A stretch of 40,812 nucleotides of DNA from Zavarzinella formosa DSM 19928 (GTDB taxonomy: Bacteria > Planctomycetota > Planctomycetia > Gemmatales > Gemmataceae): contig NZ_JH636439.1 in the NCBI RefSeq assembly GCF_000255705.1, positions 1,249,236 to 1,290,047 on the forward strand, written 5' to 3'. The notes beneath the pieces were generated by a model, which saw only the letters and a program-made list of their open reading frames with translations, searched no databases and was not told where the DNA came from. Below are positions 7,769-15,628 of this stretch, in pieces. The translations under genes were made by a program, and so were the position numbers. Position 1 is the first letter of the stretch. Each line of letters begins with the position of its first letter.

Positions 7769-8025
7769 GATTCAATCGACAGCCGGTTCAGATCGTTGTG
7801 ATTTCGTCATAACTCCCCGTTAATCGAAGCAAGCGTTTTGGTGTTTTGGTAATGCTGGTCTAATGGTCTGGCCATACGTCGCCGATCTTCAGAACTTTGT
7901 AACAAGAGCTTATGCGGAAATTTATGCTGTAGCATATTCGACTGGTAGCACGCTCCGCCATCGCGAACCCTTCAGGGCATGCCTTGTTCGCCATGCGGCT
8001 TCGACCTCTTTTTGGAGCTTGCCTC

Positions 8026-8931
8026 GTGAGCCGACGCGCTTTTACGCTCATCGAATTGCTGGTGGTGATTGCCATCATCGCCATCCTCATCGGATTGCTG
8101 TTGCCGGCCGTTCAGAAAATCCGGGAGGCCGCCAACCGGATGAAGTGTTCGAACAACCTGAAGCAAATCGGGCTGGCGATTCATGGCTACGCCAGCGCCA
8201 ACGACGACCAAATGCCGGACTCACATCGATACACGGCCCCGCTTTACGGCTGGGCGGTGAAATTACTGCCGCACATGGAGCAAGGATCGCTCTTTCGTCT
8301 TTATGACCCGACGGTGGACTGGTTTCACCCGAACAACGCCGCGATGTATCGCACCAAGTGGTCCGCCATGCAATGCCCTGGCACGCCCGACCCGGATCGC
8401 CGGTCGGTCGGGACTCAGGGAGCCGTCTCCGTGGATGCGGCCGTTTCGGACTACAACGCCATCTATGGCCTGACCACCAGTTTGGTTCCCTCGGTGATTC
8501 CCGCCACGTACCCCCGCTACGGGGCCATGCCCATCGACGAAAGCGTCGGCGGGGTGGTGACGGTTTACACCCGGAAGATCACGCAAATTCCCGACGGGAC
8601 CACGAACACCATGCTTGTTTCCGAAAGCGCCGGGCGCCCCATGATTTATCAGGCAAACAAACCAAGCGTCGCCTCGTATCAGGAGAAGAATGCTTGGGCC
8701 TCGTGGAACGGCAGCTACATTCGCGGCTTCACGTTTGACGGATTGTTGTCGCCCGGCCCGTGTCCGGTGAACTGCTCGAACGACAACGCGATTTATAGCT
8801 TCCACATCGGCGGGGCGAACGTCGTGTTCGGGGATGGGTCGGTGCGGTTTCTGCGGCAGTCTCTTGATGTGTGGGTGGTTTATGCGATGGCCACCCGCGA
8901 GGGCGGCGAACTCCAACCCAACGGGCAGTGA
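8026..8931 (+). CDS. DUF1559 prepilin-like protein
   Basis: About 301 residues. A short basic leader precedes the type IV prepilin methylation motif [20 protein letters not shown], so the protein is probably processed by a prepilin peptidase and anchored by that helix. '[20 protein letters not shown]' follows, the hallmark start of DUF1559, and near the C-terminus '[14 protein letters not shown]'. GTG 8026 is preferred because GGAG lies 8 nt upstream and it leaves a 4-residue leader before the Phe; ATG 7993 and TTG 7984 in the same frame are alternatives. Six nt separate it from a close paralogue. DUF1559 proteins are abundant in planctomycetes and their role is unknown. Confidence 0.9.
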   Translation: MSRRAFTLIELLVVIAIIAILIGLLLPAVQKIREAANRMKCSNNLKQIGLAIHGYASANDDQMPDSHRYTAPLYGWAVKLLPHMEQGSLFRLYDPTVDWFHPNNAAMYRTKWSAMQCPGTPDPDRRSVGTQGAVSVDAAVSDYNAIYGLTTSLVPSVIPATYPRYGAMPIDESVGGVVTVYTRKITQIPDGTTNTMLVSESAGRPMIYQANKPSVASYQEKNAWASWNGSYIRGFTFDGLLSPGPCPVNCSNDNAIYSFHIGGANVVFGDGSVRFLRQSLDVWVVYAMATREGGELQPNGQ

Positions 8932-8937
8932 CCAACC

Positions 8938-9834
8938 ATGACCCAAAACTTCAGCCGTTACGGGTTCGCGCTGGCCGATGCCGTGACGATGATCGCCCTG
9001 TCCGGCCTCCTGTGTGGAATCGTCACCCCGGCGATTCACAAGGCCCGCGAGACGGCGGCGAAGAAAACCTGCGAGCAGAACTTACGCAAACTTGGCCAGG
9101 CCGTGCATGAGTACGCCGATGCCAACGCCGATCACTTGCCGCATGGCCACCGATTCAAGGCACCCCTCAGCGGATGGGCCACGCTGCTGCTGCCTTATCT
9201 GGGCGAGGACAAGCTGTATCGCCAGTATGATTGGGAACATGATTGGTGTCATCCTGACAATCAGAAACTCGCCAAGACCCGGCTGGCAGTCTTTGAATGC
9301 CCCGCGACGCCCGACCCCGACCGGCTGATGGTCGGCGACGCGGGCGGGACGAAGTACGCAGTGCCTCCGGCCGATTACTTTGGCGTCAGTGGCTTCACGG
9401 ACATGCTGATCCCGGAAGTGTTCCCGGTCGGCACGTCAAAGCACGGCGCCATGCCGGTGGACGAGGTTCGCAAGCGATCCGAGGTTCCCGACGGATTGTC
9501 CGCGACGCTCATCATCGGCGAGGACGCCGGACGGCCGCAAGCTTGGAGATTGCGGGAGAAACAGACAGCGATCCCGCCGAACGACAAGAACACTTGGGCG
9601 GCGTGGAACGGAAATTATGTGCGGGCGTACACTGCTGATGGCAAGTCGGCCCCTGGCCCGTGTGCCGTGAATTGCAACAATGTGAACATCTTTTACTCGT
9701 TCCACGACGGCGGAGCCTACGCGGCCCTCGGGGATGGCTCGGTGCGGTTTCTCAAGGTTGGTTTGGATGTGTATGTGATGTATGCGTTGGTCACCCGTGA
9801 AGGTGGCGAAATGGTGTCTCCAGACGATTATTGA
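8938..9834 (+). CDS. DUF1559 paralogue with altered prepilin motif
   Basis: 298 residues, aligned along its whole length with the preceding gene. Shared landmarks are 'CPATPDPDR', 'GAMPVDE', 'PDGLSATLIIGEDAGRPQAW', 'TWAAWNGNYVRAYT' and '[20 protein letters not shown]'. It clearly arose by tandem duplication. The N-terminus differs: where the partner has FTLIELLVV, this one reads GFALADAVTMIALSGLL, so the conserved Glu at +5 is Asp and the hydrophobic pattern is weaker. Processing and pilin-type assembly may be changed or lost. ATG 8938 is 6 nt after the previous stop. The next gene starts 11 nt downstream, so this belongs to the 8026-14159 operon. Confidence 0.88.
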   Translation: MTQNFSRYGFALADAVTMIALSGLLCGIVTPAIHKARETAAKKTCEQNLRKLGQAVHEYADANADHLPHGHRFKAPLSGWATLLLPYLGEDKLYRQYDWEHDWCHPDNQKLAKTRLAVFECPATPDPDRLMVGDAGGTKYAVPPADYFGVSGFTDMLIPEVFPVGTSKHGAMPVDEVRKRSEVPDGLSATLIIGEDAGRPQAWRLREKQTAIPPNDKNTWAAWNGNYVRAYTADGKSAPGPCAVNCNNVNIFYSFHDGGAYAALGDGSVRFLKVGLDVYVMYALVTREGGEMVSPDDY

Positions 9835-9845
9835 GGCGGGCGACC

Positions 9846-11327
9846 ATGAATCGATTATTCGCCTTGCTGACGCTCGTTTTCGTTTTTGCTTCTCCGGTGT
9901 TTGCCGCCGGACGCGATCCCGCCGAACTCGCCCGTCGCATTGACCGGCATTTGGAGGAGGCGTGGAAGCGGGAAAGAATTCAACCGGCGGCCAAAACCGA
10001 CGATGCGGAGTTCCTTCGCCGTGTTTCCCTCGACCTGACGGGCCGCGTTCCGACGATGTCCGTCGTCCGATCCTTTTTGGCGGACAAGACGGCCGACAAA
10101 CGAGAGAAGTTGATTGACCGGCTTGTCTCCCAACCGGGCTATGCGGCCCATTTCTCCCGCGTCTGGCGGCAGCGCTGGCTGCCCCAATCGGCGGCCCAAT
10201 TCGAGGAACTGTGGCCGGAGTTCGAGGAATGGCTGCGGAGTCAGCTTCGGGGAAACGTCTCGTATGACCGCATGGTGCGGTCGTTGCTCGTGGCCTCGGG
10301 AGGGCCAATGGCGGGCCGGTCAGACCGGGTGTTTCTTCAGGCCAACGAATACAAACCGGCCAATCTCGCGGGGGGCACGGCCCGTCTTTTCCTCGGACTG
10401 AATCTCGATTGCGCCCAGTGTCACAACCATCCCTTCGCCCGCTGGACAAAAGAACAATTTTGGGAGTTCGCGGCGTTCTTCGCCGATCCGAGAACGGAAG
10501 GCAAGCGGGCGTTGCGGATCGCACTGCCTGATTCCAAAAAAGAAGTGGCCGCCCGTTTTGTGGATGGCGGCGAACCGAAATGGGCGGGAGAACCCAATGC
10601 GACGACCGGCCGGGCGGTCCTCGCGGACTGGCTGGTGTCGCCGAAGAACTCGTACTTCGCCAAGAATGCCGTGAACCGCGTTTGGGCCGGGTTGTTTGGC
10701 CTCGGCCTCGTCGAGCCGATTGACGATCTCAGCGGCGAGATCAAGCCAAGCCACCCCGAATTGTTGAACGATCTGGCCGATGCCTTCATCGCGAGTGGAT
10801 TCGATCTTCAATATCTGATCCGTGCCCTCGTCCGCAGCCGGGCTTATCAACTGACGAGCGTCGGCTCGGCGGCTGATTTGCCGCCATCAATGTTTGCCCG
10901 CTTTATCCCGCGTTCGATGAGCGGTGACCAACTGTTTGACAGCGTGGTTCTCGCGGCCGGGTTGGAAACCCGCGAGGCGAACCGGGCGGCATTTTTGGCC
11001 CGGTTCGGTCAGTCCGAACATCCCGCCGAGGAAGGCCGCACCATTTTGCAATCGCTGACCCTGATGAACGGCAAGACGCTAACCGATGCCACTTCCCTCA
11101 AAGAGCGGGGTGCTCTGGCGGCGATTGCCGACGCTCCGTTCCTCGACACCGCCGGGCGAATCGACGCTTTGTTTCTGGCCGCCCTCGCGCGTTCGCCGAG
11201 TCCGGGGGAACTGAAACGGTTCGTTGCGTTTGTCGATGCGGGCGGGGCTTCCCGCGATCCGCGCCGGGCGCTGGCCTCGGTGTTCTGGGCCTTGTTAAAC
11301 AGCCATGAATTTGCCGTCATTCACTGA
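9846..11327 (+). CDS. Secreted DUF1549/DUF1553 protein (PSCyt2/PSD1 type)
   Basis: 493 residues with a cleavable signal peptide (MNRLFALLTLVFVFASPVFA). The DUF1549 part has 'DAEFLRRVSLDLTGRVPT' (about 48-65) and ends in a haem-like CxxCH segment within 'LDCAQCHNHPFARWTKEQFW'. The DUF1553 part follows ('AVLADWLVSPKNSYFAKN', 'NRVWAGLFGLGLVEP', 'LIRALVRSRAYQLTS'). At 493 residues it is shorter than many relatives of 700-1000 residues, which carry extra domains. ATG 9846 has GAGG 9 nt upstream. In planctomycetes this family regularly precedes a DUF1501 gene, as here. Function is unproven; the domain pair is often proposed to act on large extracytoplasmic substrates. Confidence 0.9.
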   Translation: MNRLFALLTLVFVFASPVFAAGRDPAELARRIDRHLEEAWKRERIQPAAKTDDAEFLRRVSLDLTGRVPTMSVVRSFLADKTADKREKLIDRLVSQPGYAAHFSRVWRQRWLPQSAAQFEELWPEFEEWLRSQLRGNVSYDRMVRSLLVASGGPMAGRSDRVFLQANEYKPANLAGGTARLFLGLNLDCAQCHNHPFARWTKEQFWEFAAFFADPRTEGKRALRIALPDSKKEVAARFVDGGEPKWAGEPNATTGRAVLADWLVSPKNSYFAKNAVNRVWAGLFGLGLVEPIDDLSGEIKPSHPELLNDLADAFIASGFDLQYLIRALVRSRAYQLTSVGSAADLPPSMFARFIPRSMSGDQLFDSVVLAAGLETREANRAAFLARFGQSEHPAEEGRTILQSLTLMNGKTLTDATSLKERGALAAIADAPFLDTAGRIDALFLAALARSPSPGELKRFVAFVDAGGASRDPRRALASVFWALLNSHEFAVIH

Positions 11328-11343
11328 GCCGGGGAGAACGGTC

Positions 11344-12648
11344 ATGTCGGGTTCTTTTCAATTGTCACGGCGTCGTCTCCTCGGGGCGCTGGCCGGCGTC
11401 GGCGCGAGCGGCTGGCTTCCGGCGCTGGCCGCCGATGTCGCGCGGAACCCGGCCCGGAAGCGATCCTGCATCCTGTTGTGGATGAACGGCGGCCCAAGCA
11501 CCATCGATCTGTTCGACCTGAAACCCGGCCACAAGAACGGCGGGCCATTCAAGGAAACCGCCACCAAAGTTCCCGGCTTGCGCATTGGGGAGCTGTTGCC
11601 GAAACTGGCCCGGTTCGGCGACCATCTTGCGGTGATTCGTTCAATGTCCACCAAAGAAGGGGACCACGGCCGGGCCTCGTACATCATGAGGACGGGTAAC
11701 CTGCCCCAAGGCGCCATTCAATTCCCCGGTTTCGGGGCGTTGGTGGCGAAAGAACTGGACGACAAAGCCGCCGACCTGCCGGGGTATGTTCGCGTTTGCC
11801 CGCCGCTGCGGGAACGGGCATTCGGCTTGGGCACGGGCTCCGGGTTTCTCGGGCCTCGTCATAATCCCTTGGTGATTGGCGAGAGCGACCAAGCGGATCT
11901 CTCGGCCGATGAATTGTTACGGGTGCCGAACTTGGAGCGGGCGAATGGTGTGACAAATGCCGAACTGGATGAACGGCTTGGCTTGCTTGCGGAGATGGAT
12001 CGAGACTTTGCCGCTGGTCGAACGGGTTCGCTGTCGGCCGCCCATCGGGATTAAACCAACCGGGCGGCTCGGCTGATGAGCCCTGCCGCCGCGAGTGCTT
12101 TTCGGTTGGATGATGAAAAGCTCGCGATCCGCGAACGCTATGGCCGGACACCGTTCGGGCAGGGTTGCTTGATGGCCCGCCGATTGGTCGAACGCGGCGT
12201 GCCCTTTGTGGAAGTCGGACTTGATGGCTGGGACACCCACAATCAAAACTTTGACTCGCTACGACGACTGGCGCCACCGCTCGACGCCGGATGGTCCTCG
12301 TTGCTGGAAGACCTCAAGGAACGCAGCCTGCTCGGCACGACCACGGTGGTCTGGGCCGGGGAATTTGGCCGCACCCCGGCGATCAACACCGGCAATGGCC
12401 GCGACCATTATCCGAAGGCATGGGCCACGGTGATGGCGGGCGGCGGCGTCAAGGGAGGCGTCGCGGCCGGCCGCACCAACTCCGACGGCACGGAGATCGA
12501 GGAGCGGGCGGTGGGTGTGCCAGATTTTCTCGCCACGATTTGCCGGGCCTTGGGCATCGACCCGCTGAAACAAAACCCGTCAAATGTGGGCCGGCCGATT
12601 CGGATCGTGGACAAATCCGCGAAGGCCATCGAGGAGGCGCTGTCATGA
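11344..12648 (+). pseudogene. DUF1501 (sulfatase-like fold) protein interrupted by an in-frame TAA
   Basis: One 434-codon frame broken by TAA at codon 237 (12052-12054). The upstream part starts at ATG 11344 with a Tat-type signal (SRRRLLGALAGVGASGWLP), then 'ILLWMNGGPSTIDLFDLKP' and 'RSMSTKEGDHGRASYIMRTG', classic DUF1501. The downstream part, in the same frame, continues 'AARLMSPAAASAF', 'GCLMARRLVERGVPFVEV', 'GWDTHNQNF', 'VVWAGEFGRTP' and 'GRDHYPKAWATVMAGGGV', the C-terminal metal-site region. The join reads '...SAAHRD * TNRAARLM'; CAA (Gln) to TAA would explain it. DUF1501 belongs to the alkaline phosphatase superfamily. It overlaps the EF-hand gene by ATGA. A separate second product from ATG 12076 would lack the signal and half the fold. 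Confidence 0.85.
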
Positions 12649-14159
12649 GACATTTGCCCCTCGTTGGTTTGATCGTCTGGGCCATGCCGCTGTTGGCGGC
12701 CCCGCCTGCGGAGAAAGGTTCTCCGGTTGAGTTGCTTCTGATTTCCGGGGATCGACTTTCTCTTCTGTCCATCGCAACGGAATTGGATCGTCGGCCTCAT
12801 GCCGACGTTTGGGCAGACGCGGTCGCGGTCATCTTCGCCGACGCCGATGTTGATGGAAATGGATCGCTTGACGCGACGGAGGCGAAGCGGGTTCTATCCG
12901 TATTGCGGATCCGACAACTTGGCTGGGGCTATCTCTGGGCCACCCCGCAAGCGGCCGAATGGCGAGAACTTGACGTTTCACCAGTTGATGGGAAAGTGAC
13001 ACGCCAAGAACTGGCGGCCTATTACCATCGGCATCTGGCCGATGCCCCGCAAATCGGCGTCGGCCAGTCGCCGCCTGCTTCTTTGTTGACGGATGCTTTG
13101 TTGAAACAACTTGACGCGAACCGGGATGGTCAGGTGTCCGAAGCCGAATGGAAAAATGCCGAGGCCGCATTGCGGTCGCTTGACCAAGACGATGATGAGA
13201 TGATCCGGCCCGGCGAACTTGTCGCCCGGACCCTGTATCCGGGCTCGGCCGGTGGAATGATGTTGTCGCCCGGCAATTCCAAGAGTCGGCCGAAGTTGCT
13301 TGCCGATCTGCCGCTGGCACGGTTGCCGGTCGTTCCCGGCGAACCGGTGATTCTTCCTTCTCGAAAAAGCAAATTCGCTGCGGATGCAAACAGCGATGGC
13401 ATGCTGGATGCTGAAGAACTCGCGGCCTTGCGGAAGGCGCCGGGGAATGTCTCCATCGCCATGCGATTGGGAACACGAAAGCCCGGAGACACGGACCCTT
13501 TCCCGGTTGGGAACGAATCAAACGGTCTTCGTCTGTTTGCCTATGACGTGACATCGGGTTTGATCGACGAATTCGCGGCCGGTCGCAAAACAGCCGTTGA
13601 AAAGTTTGCCGCCGCCGATGCCAACGGGGATGGTTCCCTCGACGCCGCCGAGGTGAAGAACGCCGGATATGCCCCCCTCCGCGATCACTTCGCGTTCGCG
13701 GATCGAAATGGTGATCAACGCCTGTCGAAGGCCGAATGGGAGGCATATCTGGCGTTGCGTGCAAAACTTGTCGAAGCTCAAGCCGCCGTCACGATTTTCG
13801 ATCATGGACGCGGCTTGTTTGAAACGCTGGACACCGATGGCGACGGGGCGCTCTCCGTCCGGGAACTGCGGCAGGCATGGTCGCGATTGACGACATTGAA
13901 ATGTTTTCGCGATGGTCGGCTCGATGCGGCGAAGCTGCCTCACACGATCCGGATGGCGGCCAGTCGCGGGCGGCCCGCTTCGTTGCTGCGCGTTCCCCCT
14001 CGCGTCGGACCGGAGTGGTTTCTGGCGATGGATCGAAACCGGGACGGAGATGTCTCCCGCCGCGAATTCATTGGCGGGGAAGAGGAGTTCCGAAAACTTG
14101 ACGCCGACCAAGACGGCCTCATCTCCGGAGCCGAGGCCATGCCGAAGAAAGAAAAGTGA
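12645..14159 (+). CDS. Secreted multi-EF-hand protein
   Basis: 504 residues with an N-terminal signal peptide (MRHLPLVGLIVWAMPLLAAPP). Nine EF-hand-type loops of the DxDxDG type can be read, starting near residues 66 (DADVDGNGSLDA), 157 (DANRDGQVSEAE), 180 (DQDDDEMIRPGE), 247 (DANSDGMLDAEE), 325 (DANGDGSLDAAE), 353 (DRNGDQRLSKAE), 396 (DTDGDGALSVRE), 462 (DRNRDGDVSRRE) and 486 (DADQDGLISGAE). The loops at 180 and 353 deviate at the Gly position. It is probably a periplasmic or surface calcium-binding protein. The start ATG overlaps the stop of the DUF1501 frame (ATGA), so the two are translationally coupled. It is the last gene of the operon. Confidence 0.9.
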   Translation: MRHLPLVGLIVWAMPLLAAPPAEKGSPVELLLISGDRLSLLSIATELDRRPHADVWADAVAVIFADADVDGNGSLDATEAKRVLSVLRIRQLGWGYLWATPQAAEWRELDVSPVDGKVTRQELAAYYHRHLADAPQIGVGQSPPASLLTDALLKQLDANRDGQVSEAEWKNAEAALRSLDQDDDEMIRPGELVARTLYPGSAGGMMLSPGNSKSRPKLLADLPLARLPVVPGEPVILPSRKSKFAADANSDGMLDAEELAALRKAPGNVSIAMRLGTRKPGDTDPFPVGNESNGLRLFAYDVTSGLIDEFAAGRKTAVEKFAAADANGDGSLDAAEVKNAGYAPLRDHFAFADRNGDQRLSKAEWEAYLALRAKLVEAQAAVTIFDHGRGLFETLDTDGDGALSVRELRQAWSRLTTLKCFRDGRLDAAKLPHTIRMAASRGRPASLLRVPPRVGPEWFLAMDRNRDGDVSRREFIGGEEEFRKLDADQDGLISGAEAMPKKEK

Positions 14160-14173
14160 ACTGTGAATAATGT

Positions 14174-14248
14174 TCAATGCGGATGATGGTGGCCATGCCC
14201 ATGCGGGTGGGCATGAGGCTTGGTGGTTTCTTCCGCATGGGCGACCAT
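14174..14248 (-). other. Very short His-rich frame, doubtful
   Basis: Minus-strand ATG 14248 opens a 24-codon frame with nine histidines, ending PHAHPHGHGHHHPH. It lies just downstream of the restored integrase stop at 14252-14254. A weak AAGG lies about 8 nt upstream. It could be a metal-binding peptide or chance coding in a CATGGG-rich repeat. No family is recognised. Confidence 0.15.
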
Positions 14249-14251
14249 CAG

Positions 14252-15197
14252 TCATCCCTTATGGGACAGTCTCTTAGTCTTTCGCCTCTCTGATCTCTTT
14301 GCGTTCTGTTCAGCCACCCAACGGGTGGGGGGAGAATACAAAATCCTCATCTTTTAACCCGGCGATCAACGTAACCAAGATGGCCTGCGCCTTGGGTCCA
14401 ATGGATACTGTGCGGACATGTCCTCTGTTAGCAGTCTTGTGTTCTGTTGGTTTGTATGTCCAGATCGAGCCCGACCTGTCGATGTCTCCCAGTCGCGTCA
14501 CGCACGCTTCTCCGGAGCGCATTCCAGTGAGACGCAACAGTTCGACTAGCGGTCGCACGGGTCTGGAAAGATGTGGAAAAGTTTTGTCGATGAGTTCGTC
14601 TGCGACAGGTTGGATTTTCCTTCCCTCACGGCGCTCACCCCGCCCCCGACGCAAACCCTCAATAGCCGATAATCCTTGAAGAATGTTTGGGGGAACGATT
14701 TCGTTGGCCGTTCCCCATTTGAACAACCGCCTGATCCGGCCGACGTGATGATTGACGTTGACACGGGCCAGTCCGGTTAGAATGTAGGCTTCGCGGACAG
14801 CCTTCAGTTTTAACGGACCGAAATTGGCGACTGAGAGTGATTCGTAGAGTTTACGGAGTGGTTTGAGGGCCACACGATATGCGTTCAGGTCCGAAGTTGA
14901 TTTCCCGTCAACACCTCGGAAGTAACCCTCGGCGTGAACCCAGAAACGTGCGATGAGTTCTCCAACGGTGACTGGCCTAGAAATTGCTTCAAGGGGAATT
15001 TTCGGGATGGTGTGGCCGGGTGTGGGGAGTCCGGTGGCGAGCCATTCATGGAGGGCTCGCTCGTAGGCTGCTTCAACGTCAACAGGCGTTTTTTTACCGA
15101 GTGGACAGTGTCCAAGATAGATGTCTTTGCCGGATAACGTGACCACCCCTTGGTGAGATGGTTTGTGCAATCGAAGTTTGGGGATTCTTCGAGACAT
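14252..15197 (-). pseudogene. Tyrosine recombinase/integrase, frameshifted and C-terminally truncated
   Basis: Starts at ATG 15197 with GGAGG 8 nt upstream. The N-terminus reads 'RIPKLRLHKPSHQGVVTL' and 'KDIYLGHCPLGKK', then a core-binding domain ('LKPLRKLYESLSVANFGPL', 'VGRIRRLFKWGTANEIVP') and the first catalytic Arg in 'LLRLTGMRSGEAC'. The uninterrupted frame stops at 14310 after 'FVFSPHPLGG'. Shifting one base in the C6 run (G6 at 14327-14332 on the plus strand) restores 'FSPTRWVAEQNAKRSERRKT' to a stop at 14252. Even so, the box with His-x-x-Arg and the catalytic Tyr is absent, about 100 residues short of the usual planctomycete integrase. It cannot be an active recombinase. Its position beside tRNA-Cys marks a decayed integrative element. 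Confidence 0.8.
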
Positions 15198-15212
15198 GCG
15201 GTTTGCCTCCGA

Positions 15213-15233
15213 AAAACGGTAAATTACCGTTTT
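15213..15233. promoter_or_regulatory. 21-nt palindrome upstream of the integrase
   Basis: AAAACGGTAA (15213-15222), a central A, and TTACCGTTTT (15224-15233) form a perfect 10-bp inverted repeat. On the minus strand it lies just upstream of the integrase Shine-Dalgarno (about 15203-15207) and 15 nt from the start codon. The size and position fit an operator for a dimeric repressor controlling the integrase; an RNA hairpin is the alternative. No repressor gene is nearby. Confidence 0.55.
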
Positions 15234-15309
15234 CTACGGGATTGCAGGCCGCACCATCTCACGCGAGACAGGTAACGTAAACACCGTTCGGCAAAGAGCT
15301 TAAGACCAG

Positions 15310-15381
15310 AGGCCTCGCCCGGATTCGAACCGGGGAATAACGGTTTTGCAAACCGTTGCCTTACCACTTGGCGACGAGGCC
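15310..15381 (-). tRNA. tRNA-Cys (GCA)
   Basis: 72 nt on the minus strand. The 7-bp acceptor stem GGCCTCG/CGAGGCC is perfect. The D arm is GCCAAGTGGTAAGGC. The anticodon stem ACGGT/ACCGT encloses loop TTGCAAA, giving anticodon GCA. The T arm CCCGG-TTCGAAT-CCGGG is intact. The discriminator is U and CCA is not encoded. The decayed integrase lies 112 nt downstream of its 3' end on the same strand. Confidence 0.95.
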
Positions 15382-15628
15382 GGATATCACCGGACGATCA
15401 AATCTTATCGGACCCGGCCGGGGGCGTCAACCGGCACAACTCTACTATCGACAATCACGCGGCCGGTCTTTGAAGGAAAACCATAAACCTTCACACGGTT
15501 TTGAGTTCGGCAATCAAAAGACCATTCAATTGAGAGATGGAAAACCGGGAACACCTTACATTGTCCGTTGGAACAATGCTTTGCAGAACGGTAGGATGAT
15601 GAGACTTCTGTTTTGGCGAGGGGATCGC

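Noticed and set aside
4714-12054. Stop-codon reassignment as the cause of the two in-frame stops
   Set aside because: One stop is TAG and the other TAA, while normal genes here end in TAA and TGA, with no sign of in-frame stops in the intact genes.
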